NCBI RefSeq assembly: GCF_000092365.1
Contig: NC_014218.1
Location: 248,001 to 312,000, forward strand
Origin: Arcanobacterium haemolyticum DSM 20595
Lineage (GTDB): Bacteria; Actinomycetota; Actinomycetes; Actinomycetales; Actinomycetaceae
Direction of reading: 5' to 3'
Length of the DNA stretch: 64,000 bases
Shown: positions 47,011-55,894 of the stretch, piece by piece
Layout of the letters: the number at the start of each line of letters is the position of its first letter
Position numbering within the stretch: the stretch's first letter is position 1
The notes under the pieces: generated by a model
The model's database searches: none
Told to the model about the DNA's origin: nothing
What the model saw: the letters and a program-made list of their open reading frames with translations, nothing else
Made by a program: the position numbers and the translations under genes

Positions 47011-48035
47011 TTCCCCACGATAAAACCCCGAATCCACCGGGAAATATGATCGTACGCAACACGGCGAACCTCCGCACGCGAAAAAAGCACATCATGAATC
47101 GCGCCGTCCACCTTCGCTAACGTGACACTCTGCGCAAGCGTAGGCAACCGCTTCCACATCTGCGTCACATCCAACACGGCATCGCCCGTCCGCAACTCAT
47201 CGCTCCACTCCTCGGCCGCAATCGAACGTGCAGACGTCACCACCAAAACCGGCGTATCCAACTCAAGCCCCTCCGAAATCCGGTAATGCCCAGCCAGCAC
47301 CGCTGAAAGCCACCCGGCCCGCACAGGGAACGACGGAAAATGCCGATACCGATCATCAGGGTTCCACCCGCCCTCAAAAAACGGATCGCCCGGAGTATGC
47401 GGAGGCATATCGCCGTCTGCATCAGTCCACCCAGTCAAAACCCGCTGATAAAAACCATTATCGGCGGTCGGAATAATCGTGGTAGGGGATAGGTATGCCA
47501 ACGCATCAATCAACGGCTGCCCAATCTGCCGCATCAACGTAGACCCCTGGAACTCAAGCCACGGCGAATTCAAAATCAACCCAGCCAACGCGCCCGGATG
47601 CCGATCCGCCCACAAAGCCGCAGTCAACCCGCCCGTAGAATGCCCATACATCACCAGCGGAATCGAATACCCATGCGTATCAAAAATAACATCCAACGCC
47701 GCATGCAAATCCTCATCGTACGTAGAAAGATCATCCACATACCCCCACAGCTGGCCCTCCCGGTGGGAACGGCCATACCGCCGCAGATCAATCGCGTAAA
47801 ACTGCCCGCCGAGCGAAGTGATTGTGCGCGCCAACTCCGTCTGGTAAAAATAGTCATTCCAGCCGTGAATCGCGATAAACGCGAACGCCGGATCAGGCCG
47901 TTCGCCCGCCTCCTGATCCTCTTGCGGGAGGTAACGTATAAGAGTGGCGTAGGCTTCCCCTTGCTCATCTGGATGCAATTCCAGAGTTGTGTAAGAGAAG
48001 CCCACGCCAAGAATATCCTCATGCCATGTCGTCAT
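47007..48035 (-). CDS. Alpha/beta hydrolase, monoglyceride-lipase/lysophospholipase-like
   Basis: Protein of 342 residues with an alpha/beta hydrolase fold: FIAIHGWNDYFYQT for the oxyanion side, YAIDLRRYGRS, and the nucleophile elbow GHSTGG with Ser133. The late acidic and His residues are plausible as DVTQMW and DGAIHDVLFSR. This pattern matches serine aminopeptidase S33/lysophospholipase proteins. No signal peptide; cytoplasmic. The substrate is not evident. Confidence 0.85.
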   Translation of the reverse strand: MTTWHEDILGVGFSYTTLELHPDEQGEAYATLIRYLPQEDQEAGERPDPAFAFIAIHGWNDYFYQTELARTITSLGGQFYAIDLRRYGRSHREGQLWGYVDDLSTYDEDLHAALDVIFDTHGYSIPLVMYGHSTGGLTAALWADRHPGALAGLILNSPWLEFQGSTLMRQIGQPLIDALAYLSPTTIIPTADNGFYQRVLTGWTDADGDMPPHTPGDPFFEGGWNPDDRYRHFPSFPVRAGWLSAVLAGHYRISEGLELDTPVLVVTSARSIAAEEWSDELRTGDAVLDVTQMWKRLPTLAQSVTLAKVDGAIHDVLFSRAEVRRVAYDHISRWIRGFIVGN

Positions 48036-48093
48036 AGGCTAAGCCTATCGACTCCCCTGCATGCCCCACAATATGTGGAGTTATTTCTGATTA

Positions 48094-50475
48094 TTATGCT
48101 TGTGGAGCATCGCCTGCTCGCGTCTGCGCGGCGTCAGCTTGCATTTTGGCTGCAGCCTTTGCACTCTGCCTGCGTGCGAACGCCATTCCAGCGCCGCCAA
48201 GCGCCACAAGGATCAGTGCACCGATTATCCACCCGAGGATCGTGGCGCCGGTTTGGCTGAGCATCTGGGAGGATGCTGCTGGTTGGGTTACTGGCGTTGG
48301 ATCCTGTTGCGTTTGGGTCACGTTTCGCGTTGTGGTTTCGCCGGTGCCATTTTCTGCGAATAGTTTAGAAGTTTCTGGTTCCGTCATTGCCTTCGGGGCG
48401 TCGCCGAGTGGGGTTGGATCGCATGCATCGCCGATTCCATCCTTATCCGTATCCAGTTGATCTTCGTTTGGAACGGTTGGGCAGTTATCGTGTGGTTCAG
48501 CGATGGAGTCACCATCACGAGTTATGGCGATGTTGATGGACGCGATTGCAAACTGATCATCTTGGTCAACTACCTTAACTGATACTTGACCCGAATATTC
48601 TGCCGAGTAAGTATGCGTTACCTTTGGTTCGGTTGTACTTTCGTCCGTCTGGCCGTCTCCATTAAAGTCCCATTCGTAGCGCACAATGTCGCTATTTGGC
48701 GAGAGGGAACCATCTGCATTGAATTCGATTGATGTACCCACTTTTTGTATGGAAAGCATGCCGAGTTTTGCAGTAGGAGCTTCGAGGATCAATGGGCGCA
48801 GATCGCCGAGTAGCTGGATGCGCCCGCCGGTTCGTGTGAACAGGCTTGCCATCGTTTCAGTGCGGTCTTTATCCAGATCGATCAGGTTGAGTTCGGCCGT
48901 GTTCGCTGCGAAGGCTTTGAGGAGGAGTTCTTCTACCTTCTTAGCCACGTCAGCTTCCGATTGCGTTGTTTCGGCGTCACTAATAACCACGACGATCTTG
49001 CGAGCTTCTTGACGCCATCCTGTATTCTTCACCGCCTTTTCGGTGGCTGCGAAGAAGTCGGATAGAGGAGCTGCTGTGGTGTCGAGTGCGCTTACCTGGG
49101 ACAGAATATCCTTGAGTTCACCGAACGTGACTGTTGGCTCATCCTGTTTTTCTTTATGCTTCTTTTTTGCAACTGCTTCAGGTTGTGGCTCAGCTTCGGC
49201 CTTCTCGGATACAGCCTTCTTATCGTCGGCCTCTGCTGGTTCTGTTGCTGGAGCAACTTCGCCTTCTAGCGATGTAGGTGCGTCAACACGGGCAGGTGGC
49301 TGTGCGTTGCTGTAGGTAACCAAACTGAAACGGGTATTCTTTTGTGGATTTTCGTTGCCGTTTTCCTTAGCGGCATCGAAAGTTTGCTGAGCGATACGGC
49401 GCATCTGCTTCTTGATTTCAGGCAACTTTGCCTTGGTATCATCGGAAGATTCAACAACGAAGGTTAGATCGATTGGGCGAGCGTAGCTTTCCTTATCACG
49501 TGCTGAGGATGGAACGCCGATTTTCTCGTAAACGAGCTTTCCGATTTCCTCATGGCCGGTGATGTTCGGATGGTAAAAGTGGACATAATCCTTCAAGGCG
49601 GTAGTTGACTCGATTTCGCCCTTGTCGTTTTGTTTTCCCTCAGTTTCGAATAGTTCGTTTAGCCAGCGACGAGGATTCTTGTGCAACAATCTGGGATCGG
49701 GTTCGTGTTCTGCAAATTTGGCATGGGTTGGAACGAAAGTAACGTGTTGTAATGCCGGATCGCTGTTCCATGAGTCTATGAGTTCTGCTTGCTTTTCTGC
49801 AGCTTTTACCCCGAAGTCGCGTACGGCTTTGGCTGCGTCAAATTTCTCTCCAGAGGAAAAAGACCAAAACCCGTTCTTACTCCATATATGCTCGAGTGGC
49901 GTAGATAGGAGTGGGTAGCCTACAAGGACAATTTGTGCATTAGGTGTTAAACGTTTACTTAGGTCAGTTAAGATTGACTTAACGCGTTTGAATGTCGCAT
50001 CTAGATTTTCGTTGGCGAAATCCATAGCTTTTGTACATTTTGCGTATGAGCCAAGAAAGAGTGGGTCGCCAAAGCATCCCGTAACGATATCCGCAAATTT
50101 GATGTCATTGCCTCCAACGGTGAAGAGCACGATATCTGTATCGGTGGGAACTTTCGAGATTTGATCTTTGAGGACCATGTCAGTGGTGACGCCCGAATGA
50201 GCCAAGTTATGAACTGTTGTGTGGACGCCCTGTTTGTTGAGTTTGTCGGCGTACACGTGGCCCCAGTTTCGCATGCTTCGATACGATTCTTTTGGACCGT
50301 AGTACAAGCCAGCACCATTACCGGCTGTGTACGAATCACCGATCAGGGAAAGGGTGACGTATTTTTCCTGGTTGGCAGGAGGCGTGGGCTCTGTGGCAAG
50401 AGCCGGAGTCGCTAGCGAGAGTGAGAGAAGTAGGGCGGCAGTAGCCGTTGCACATGTTTTTCGTAGTGATTGCAT
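48094..50475 (-). CDS. Wall-anchored GDSL esterase with vWA-like, PKD and thrombospondin type 3 parts
   Basis: Secreted protein of 793 residues. Signal peptide to about 28; an SGNH/GDSL esterase like the Streptomyces SEST enzymes with Ser48 (LIGDSYTAG), GGND (121-124) and His302/308 in YHPNITGHEE. Residues about 335-560 resemble a von Willebrand A domain (DLTFVVESSDD, RFSLVTYSN, KIVVVISDAE), with the metal site degenerate and a charged insert at about 400-447. A PKD domain (YEWDFNGDGQTDE), a thrombospondin type 3 repeat (DTDKDGIGDACDPTP) and the sorting signal LSQTG (739-743) with helix and tail follow. It probably hydrolyses host or envelope esters at the cell surface. It follows the single-helix protein gene by three bases. 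Confidence 0.85.
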   Translation of the reverse strand: MQSLRKTCATATAALLLSLSLATPALATEPTPPANQEKYVTLSLIGDSYTAGNGAGLYYGPKESYRSMRNWGHVYADKLNKQGVHTTVHNLAHSGVTTDMVLKDQISKVPTDTDIVLFTVGGNDIKFADIVTGCFGDPLFLGSYAKCTKAMDFANENLDATFKRVKSILTDLSKRLTPNAQIVLVGYPLLSTPLEHIWSKNGFWSFSSGEKFDAAKAVRDFGVKAAEKQAELIDSWNSDPALQHVTFVPTHAKFAEHEPDPRLLHKNPRRWLNELFETEGKQNDKGEIESTTALKDYVHFYHPNITGHEEIGKLVYEKIGVPSSARDKESYARPIDLTFVVESSDDTKAKLPEIKKQMRRIAQQTFDAAKENGNENPQKNTRFSLVTYSNAQPPARVDAPTSLEGEVAPATEPAEADDKKAVSEKAEAEPQPEAVAKKKHKEKQDEPTVTFGELKDILSQVSALDTTAAPLSDFFAATEKAVKNTGWRQEARKIVVVISDAETTQSEADVAKKVEELLLKAFAANTAELNLIDLDKDRTETMASLFTRTGGRIQLLGDLRPLILEAPTAKLGMLSIQKVGTSIEFNADGSLSPNSDIVRYEWDFNGDGQTDESTTEPKVTHTYSAEYSGQVSVKVVDQDDQFAIASINIAITRDGDSIAEPHDNCPTVPNEDQLDTDKDGIGDACDPTPLGDAPKAMTEPETSKLFAENGTGETTTRNVTQTQQDPTPVTQPAASSQMLSQTGATILGWIIGALILVALGGAGMAFARRQSAKAAAKMQADAAQTRAGDAPQA

Positions 50476-50478
50476 GAA

Positions 50479-50949
50479 TTAATAGTACGACAGCTTAACT
50501 ACGATACGGTAACTTATTTTTGTGATACTTAACCTAACCGTAGGTTTCGTTGCCGTAGTTTTATTCGCATACCACGTATTTATCCCGCTGGCAGACGTAT
50601 CATCTACCCACCCGTCACGCCGTGCAATCTCTTTAAGTGCAAGGAAATCGACGTCGTTCGACGTCGTCAAAAACTCATACGTAACATCCTCGGGCGCAGC
50701 CTTTTCAAACAAGCCTGGCCGTGGTGAATGCGAATACTTTTCCGTCGAAATTCCAAGTTCACTCGGTTGCGCAAGTTTTTCATCCAAAAGATGTTTCATT
50801 GATGAAGTGGGGCCGAAAACTCCAGTCTGATTCCCGAACCCCAACAATCCAACTCCCGCGCATGAGAGAACAAGCGCGCCAAGAGCTGTGCGCTTCCACC
50901 TCTTACGAGGCTTAGAAGATGAGGAGAAACTGCTCTGATCTGGGGACAT
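50479..50949 (-). CDS. Single-helix membrane-anchored hypothetical protein
   Basis: Protein of 156 residues, not recognised. Ser-rich N-terminus, basic KPRKRWKRT, one membrane helix (about 23-41) and an extracellular domain with EDVTYEFLTTSNDVDFLALK. I place the start at the ATG 50949, which has AAAGGAG upstream; the frame is open 39 codons further but without a binding site. It ends three bases before the esterase gene, so the two are cotranscribed and this may be an accessory protein for it. Confidence 0.65.
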   Translation of the reverse strand: MSPDQSSFSSSSKPRKRWKRTALGALVLSCAGVGLLGFGNQTGVFGPTSSMKHLLDEKLAQPSELGISTEKYSHSPRPGLFEKAAPEDVTYEFLTTSNDVDFLALKEIARRDGWVDDTSASGINTWYANKTTATKPTVRLSITKISYRIVVKLSYY

Positions 50950-51154
50950 GTGTAGGCTCCTTTGCTTATAAGAGGAGTATATCGTGTTACAAGCGTAAAC
51001 AGATGTGACAAATGAGTAATAAGTTAATAGTGGGAATTTTGTTTTTCGTGTTTCTTTTTGTGACAAATTGTTATAACGTCGATATGCACACTAAAAAGTG
51101 CCGGAAAATCAAGTCAACACGCTGAAGAAAATAAAATAGCTTGGAGGAAAGCCT

Positions 51155-52684
51155 GTGAAGAAGCGAGTCTACGGGTGCGCCGCATCGATAAGTGCCCTCG
51201 CGCTTATTCTCACGTCCAGCTCAGCCTTCGCCGCCCCCGTCACTGACGACGACATCCGCGGATCGAAAGCAGCAGAAGAAACCGCAAAAATGTCAATTGC
51301 GGATGCAGAACTTGAGCTCGCACGGCTCGCAGGCGAATCAACCCGCCTCGAACAAGAAGCAGCCGCTGCTCAAGTCGAAAACATCCGCGCACAAGCACAG
51401 CTCTCCGATGCGATCGCATCCGCAATCGCATCCCAAGGCAAAGCAAACAAAGCACGTGAAGATGTAGACCACGCCAAAAACCAACTAGGTTCCATCTCCC
51501 AAGCAATGTACAAGGATTCGGCAGCGAACATAACGTCGTCGTTCTACCTACTAGGTGCGGACACGTTCCACGAAGCCAACAAACGCAACCGTGCCTTCGA
51601 CGCCATCGCAAACCAAGCAGACAACAAAGTCAAACACTTTGCCGCCCTCGAAGAAATCGCAAAAGTCCTGCAAAACAAAGCAGACAAAGCCGCAAAAGAT
51701 CAAATCGCGGTAGCGGACGGCGTTGCACAAGCAGAACAAAAATCCAACGCCATCGCTCAAAAAGCCCAACAGCAAGTTGCTATGGCGAAAGCGCGCCGCA
51801 GTGAACTCGTCACGGTGCTCGCACACCAACGCGGAACCTCAGAAGCACTCGAAGCGCAACGCCTCGCAGATATCGAAGCTGACCGCGCCGCACGCTCCGA
51901 AGCCGCAGCCGCCGCACTCGTAGCCGGCGCCAACGCAGACCGCTTCCAAGAAGCCGCCGAACTCGCACAAAAGAACGCGCAAGAAGCAAACGCATCCCTC
52001 GCGAGCGTCAAAGCAAACCTCGCTGAAGCCGAAAAATCTGGAAACCAATCAGCCATCGCACTCGCAAAAGACGCTGTTGACAAAGCCCAGAAAGCCAGCG
52101 AAACTCTAGCCGCAAACCAAAAGATCGTAGAAGAACGCGCTGCCGCCGAACGCGCTGCCGCCGAGCGTGCCGAAGCCGAACGCCGAGCAAAAGAAGCCCG
52201 CGAACGCGAAGAAGCCGAACGCGCCCGCCAAGAAGCAGCCCGCAAAGCAGCCGAAGAACAAGCAGCCCGGGAGCGCGAAGCGGCCGCCGCAGCCGCGCAA
52301 CGCCCGGCTCCGGCGCCAGCACCCGCACCAGCGCGCACATCCCGCAACATCGGCCAACAACTTGTTGACTTCGGCCGGCAATACCTAGGCGTTCCATACG
52401 TTTGGGGCGGATCCACCACCGCCGGCTGGGACTGCTCCGGATTCATGCAATTCATCTTCAACCACCACGGCTACAACGTGCCACGCGTGTCAAACCAGTA
52501 CGCACACCAAGGATACCGTCAAGTATCGCCATCCGAAGCACTGCCAGGCGATGTTGTCCTCTGGCCAGGGCACGTTGGAATGTACTCCGGAAACGGCATG
52601 CACATCGCAGCCTACAACCCAGCAATGGGAACCCAAGAAGGGCCAGTATACGGATCACCAATCTACCTGCGAGTAGCAGAGTAG
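51155..52684 (+). CDS. NlpC/P60 peptidoglycan endopeptidase with coiled-coil N-terminus (RipA-like)
   Basis: Secreted protein of 509 residues. Signal peptide to about 28, a long Ala/Glu/Lys-rich coiled coil (about 40-380) with ERAAAERAEAERRAKEA repeats, a Pro/Ala hinge, and a C-terminal NlpC/P60 domain with Cys427 in GWDCSGF and His473 in GHVGMYSG. Such enzymes cut stem peptides between D-Glu and meso-DAP or the equivalent and help daughter-cell separation; the coiled coil normally auto-inhibits. GTG start with GGAGG upstream. Divergent from the 50949 gene. Confidence 0.92.
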   Translation: MKKRVYGCAASISALALILTSSSAFAAPVTDDDIRGSKAAEETAKMSIADAELELARLAGESTRLEQEAAAAQVENIRAQAQLSDAIASAIASQGKANKAREDVDHAKNQLGSISQAMYKDSAANITSSFYLLGADTFHEANKRNRAFDAIANQADNKVKHFAALEEIAKVLQNKADKAAKDQIAVADGVAQAEQKSNAIAQKAQQQVAMAKARRSELVTVLAHQRGTSEALEAQRLADIEADRAARSEAAAAALVAGANADRFQEAAELAQKNAQEANASLASVKANLAEAEKSGNQSAIALAKDAVDKAQKASETLAANQKIVEERAAAERAAAERAEAERRAKEAREREEAERARQEAARKAAEEQAAREREAAAAAAQRPAPAPAPAPARTSRNIGQQLVDFGRQYLGVPYVWGGSTTAGWDCSGFMQFIFNHHGYNVPRVSNQYAHQGYRQVSPSEALPGDVVLWPGHVGMYSGNGMHIAAYNPAMGTQEGPVYGSPIYLRVAE

Positions 52685-52800
52685 AATCAAGGGTAGGAAC
52701 AAAGAACTAACTAGTCTTTTTCCGCACGCACTAGGAAATGGAGCTCACGAGCTTCGGGCAGGGCGATCGTTGTGATCGGCCTGTTTTCCTGTTTATAGGT

Positions 52801-52848
52801 GCTGGTAGGTGCTGGTTTGTGGGGGCTGGTAGGTGCTGATTTGTGGGG
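52801..52848. repeat. 24-bp tandem repeat, two units
   Basis: Units at 52801-52824 and 52825-52848 (GCTGGTAGGTGCTGRTTTGT, then GGGG) differ at one base. They stop four bases before 77-bp repeat copy 3. Confidence 0.85.
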
Positions 52849-52852
52849 TGCG

Positions 52853-52929
52853 CCTGCAAAAACATTGAAAATCCGGCACGCCCTGCAATATACGGCGAAC
52901 CCGGGCCGGATCCTCAAACAAAATGCAGG
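52853..52929. repeat. 77-bp palindromic dispersed repeat, copy 3
   Basis: Same ends as copies 1 and 2, with loop TGCAATATACGGCG in the same orientation as copy 1. Stem arms AATCCGGC and GCCGGAT pair. It lies in the gap between the NlpC/P60 gene and the ppa terminator. Confidence 0.85.
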
Positions 52930-52965
52930 TGTTTCGGTTGTACACGCCGCCAAAAGGGCATGCAA

Positions 52966-52995
52966 AGAGGGCCAGGGACGAATCCCTGGCCCTCT
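52966..52995 (-). terminator. Terminator of ppa
   Basis: AGAGGGCCAGGGA pairs perfectly with TCCCTGGCCCTCT around CGAA, directly beyond the ppa stop on the minus strand. Confidence 0.85.
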
Positions 52996-53015
52996 AAGGC
53001 CTGATCGCCTAAGGC

Positions 53016-53519
53016 TCAGTGAGCGTGATCGTAGTAGCCGGTGTCTTCTGCACGCTTGAACGATGCACGAATTTCTTCTTCGGCAGCTTCACGGCCAACC
53101 CAGTGTGCACCTTCAACGGACTTGCCTGGTTCGAGATCCTTGTAGACTTCAAAGAAGTGCTGGATTTCGAGGCGGTGGAATTCGGAAACGTCTTCGATTT
53201 CGGTACGCCAGGAGGCGCGCTGATCGGCGGATGGGACGCAGAGAACCTTGTCGTCGCCACCTGCTTCATCAGACATGCGGAACATGCCAAGTGCGCGGCA
53301 ACGGATAACGCAACCTGGGAAGGTTGGTTCGTCAAGAAGAACGAGCGCGTCCAGTGGATCGCCATCCTCACCGAGCGTGTTGTCGATGAAACCGTAATCG
53401 TCCGGGTAGCGGGTAGAAGTGAAGAGCATGCGATCAAGGCGGATGCGGCCTGTTTCATGATCGACTTCGTACTTGTTACGATTGCCCTTCGGAATCTCGA
53501 TGGTGACATCAAACTCCAT
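53016..53519 (-). CDS. ppa: Inorganic pyrophosphatase
   Basis: Family I soluble pyrophosphatase of 167 residues: [37 protein letters not shown] with the metal-binding aspartates, and the usual lysine near [12 protein letters not shown]. It hydrolyses pyrophosphate to phosphate in the cytoplasm, pulling biosynthesis forward. AAGGAG precedes the ATG. Divergent from dacB; single gene. Confidence 0.97.
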   Translation of the reverse strand: MEFDVTIEIPKGNRNKYEVDHETGRIRLDRMLFTSTRYPDDYGFIDNTLGEDGDPLDALVLLDEPTFPGCVIRCRALGMFRMSDEAGGDDKVLCVPSADQRASWRTEIEDVSEFHRLEIQHFFEVYKDLEPGKSVEGAHWVGREAAEEEIRASFKRAEDTGYYDHAH

Positions 53520-53604
53520 GGGGGTGACTCCTTCGGCGTGATATTTACTTGCTATTTATTGATTGTAGCCGGTGTTTCGCGCTTCCGTGTGGGAGACTTG
53601 TGGG

Positions 53605-54966
53605 GTGAAGAAAGTAAAGATCGGTATTTCGGCAGTCCTTGCACTTATTGGCGTGTATATTCTTGGCGATGCGTGGGACGTTGTACCCGGACTTTTTACG
53701 ACTAAACCGCCACTTTCTGTTCCTGAACCATATCCACAGGTGAGTGAGCCACACGTCACTAATCCCAAGATTCCGAATTTTGCCACACTTCCAGAACTTG
53801 ATTCTGCACAAGTGCGCACTATTATGGAGGAATTTCGCACGGATGAGCGTCTGAGCGGCGTGTCGTCGTATGCGGTGATTGATCCGCTTTCGGGGAAAAC
53901 GGTTGCGTCGCATAATGAGGCGAAATCGTTGCGTCCGGCTTCTACGCTGAAGTATGTGACTGCGGTTGCGGCGCTCACTACGTTGGGGCCGAACGCCACG
54001 TTGGATACGTCTGTGACTCGTGTGGGCCGCGATGTGTATCTGGTTGGCGGCGGTGACGTGATGCTGGCTGCGGGTGATGGGCAGCCTTCTGCTGTAGCTG
54101 GGCGTAGTGGTTTGGCGGATATGGCACGGCAGGTGGCACAGAAACTTCAGAAGGCGAAGGTTTCTGAGATAACTGTTCATGTGGATTCGTCGCGTTATGC
54201 ACAGCCGGTTTACCATCCGTCGGTGGTGGCGGAGGAGAATACTGAGTTTGTGATGCCGTTGTATCCGGTTGCGGTTGATCGGGGCCGGGTGGATTCGGAG
54301 TTTGTGGAGCAGCCGGATGTGAGGGCGCTGGATGCTTTTGCGGAGCGGTTGCGTGAGCAGGGGATTTCTGTGACGGTGGGTGGCCGTAAGGTGGCGCCTA
54401 AGGATTCGCAGGAGCTGGTTCGGGTTCATAGTGCTCCGGTTCGCGAGCTGGTTGACGTGATGATGGTTGAATCTGATAACACGTTGGCTGAGGTTTTAGG
54501 GCATGAGGTTGCGATTGCGTTGGGGGAGTCGGCTGATTTTTCGGGGGCTTCTGCGGCGGTAAAGGGCGCGTTGCGTTCTGCTGATTTTGATGTGACTGGC
54601 CTTGTGATTGATGACAATTCGGGGTTGTCTGAACATAATCGGGTTCCGGTGCGGCTTTTGGGTGATATTTTGCGGCGCGTGTGGGCGTGTGATGGGTGTG
54701 ATGTGAATGCGTTGGGTGCGGCGCTTCCGGTGGGGAGTTTGCAGGGTACGTTGAAGGATCGTTTTTGGGATTCGCCTGCTCAGGGTTTGGTCCGGGCGAA
54801 GACTGGTACGTTATCGACGACGACGGCGCTCGCCGGTTTTGTGTCTACCCGTTCAGGGCATCCACTGATTTTTGTGTCGATTGTGACCGATCATAAGGAA
54901 AATGATCAGTTGACTGTGCGTGCGGTTATTGATGATGCGTTGGCGAAGTTGGTTTCTCAGGTGTGA
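53605..54966 (+). CDS. dacB: D-alanyl-D-alanine carboxypeptidase/endopeptidase (PBP4 type, S13)
   Basis: Membrane-anchored or secreted enzyme of 453 residues that trims peptidoglycan stem peptides and cleaves cross-links. One N-terminal helix (about 6-22) is followed by a Pro-rich linker. Penicillin-binding motifs are STLK (Ser113, Lys116), SDN (290-292) and KTGT (399-402), with the long insert between the first two that defines the S13 class. GTG start at 53605 with GGGAG upstream. It opens the dacB-to-folBK gene string. Confidence 0.95.
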   Translation: MKKVKIGISAVLALIGVYILGDAWDVVPGLFTTKPPLSVPEPYPQVSEPHVTNPKIPNFATLPELDSAQVRTIMEEFRTDERLSGVSSYAVIDPLSGKTVASHNEAKSLRPASTLKYVTAVAALTTLGPNATLDTSVTRVGRDVYLVGGGDVMLAAGDGQPSAVAGRSGLADMARQVAQKLQKAKVSEITVHVDSSRYAQPVYHPSVVAEENTEFVMPLYPVAVDRGRVDSEFVEQPDVRALDAFAERLREQGISVTVGGRKVAPKDSQELVRVHSAPVRELVDVMMVESDNTLAEVLGHEVAIALGESADFSGASAAVKGALRSADFDVTGLVIDDNSGLSEHNRVPVRLLGDILRRVWACDGCDVNALGAALPVGSLQGTLKDRFWDSPAQGLVRAKTGTLSTTTALAGFVSTRSGHPLIFVSIVTDHKENDQLTVRAVIDDALAKLVSQV

Positions 54967-55027
54967 CGGGTGTACACCAAAGTATGTGGGAGCCCCATAT
55001 TAGAGTGGTTCTAAGAAGGGAGTAACG

Positions 55028-55894
55028 GTGAATACGGTTAAGTTGTTGGCGCGGTTGGTTGCTGGTAGTGGGCCTGCGATGAGTGTTACTGCTGCTCAGG
55101 CGGTGGTGAATGATCTGCGGCAGGGGGCTAAGCGTGCTCCGCGTATTGTGAAAAAGATTTCCGGTTTGTCTGCGGATGGCGTCAGGGTCAAGATTGTTGA
55201 TCGTGCTGGGTGGGCGCAGGGCGCGGTGGCGTCGATTCAACAGATGCTTCGGGGCGTGGATGCGGCTGTTGATTTCAAGGATTATCAGCTTGGTGGCGCA
55301 ATGTCGGTGCTGGCTGCGAAGGTGCTTGGCCAGTGGGATCCTTATGTGGTGGATCCTCGCGTGTATTTGGTGGCTCCGAATGTGGCTCAGTTCCAGCGCC
55401 AGTATGATTTGGATCGGCGTGATGTGGCGCTGTGGGTGGCGGTTCATGAGTTGACTCATGCGGCCCAGTTTGCGGCTGCTCCGTGGCTGGCGCCGTATAT
55501 TGCGGAACGGGCGGCGTTCGTGTTGGAGATTGATAATGCGATTCCGCCAGAACCTGTGTTGGATGAACTTACTGCCGTGATGTCCTTGTTGGAAGGCCAT
55601 GCCACGTTTGTGATGGATCGTGTGCCGTTGGCGATTATGCCGTCGCGCTCGCGGTTGGTGCGTGCGATGGCTGCTAGGCGTGCTGCGGGTGGTTTTATTG
55701 CGAAGAAGTTGAGTCAGGCGCTGGGTATGGCGAAGAAGTCTCAACAGTATGTGCAGGGTAGTGATTTTGTTACGGCTGTTGTAGGAAAGGTTGGGATTGA
55801 GGGTTTGAATAAGGCGTGGGAAGGGGAGAAGAATCTTCCTACGCTTCATGAACTTACTCATCCTGCGGAATGGATTGATCGGGTTGTGAAATGA
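55028..55894 (+). CDS. Zinc-dependent metalloprotease-like protein (DUF2342)
   Basis: Protein of 288 residues in an actinobacterial zincin-like family found between dacB and tilS. HELTH at 140-144 supplies the zinc-binding histidines, and the downstream acidic region ELTAVMSLLEGHATFVMD is conserved. Proteolytic activity has not been shown to my knowledge. GTG start with GGGAGT upstream; its stop overlaps the tilS ATG (ATGA), so the two are translationally coupled. Confidence 0.88.
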   Translation: MNTVKLLARLVAGSGPAMSVTAAQAVVNDLRQGAKRAPRIVKKISGLSADGVRVKIVDRAGWAQGAVASIQQMLRGVDAAVDFKDYQLGGAMSVLAAKVLGQWDPYVVDPRVYLVAPNVAQFQRQYDLDRRDVALWVAVHELTHAAQFAAAPWLAPYIAERAAFVLEIDNAIPPEPVLDELTAVMSLLEGHATFVMDRVPLAIMPSRSRLVRAMAARRAAGGFIAKKLSQALGMAKKSQQYVQGSDFVTAVVGKVGIEGLNKAWEGEKNLPTLHELTHPAEWIDRVVK

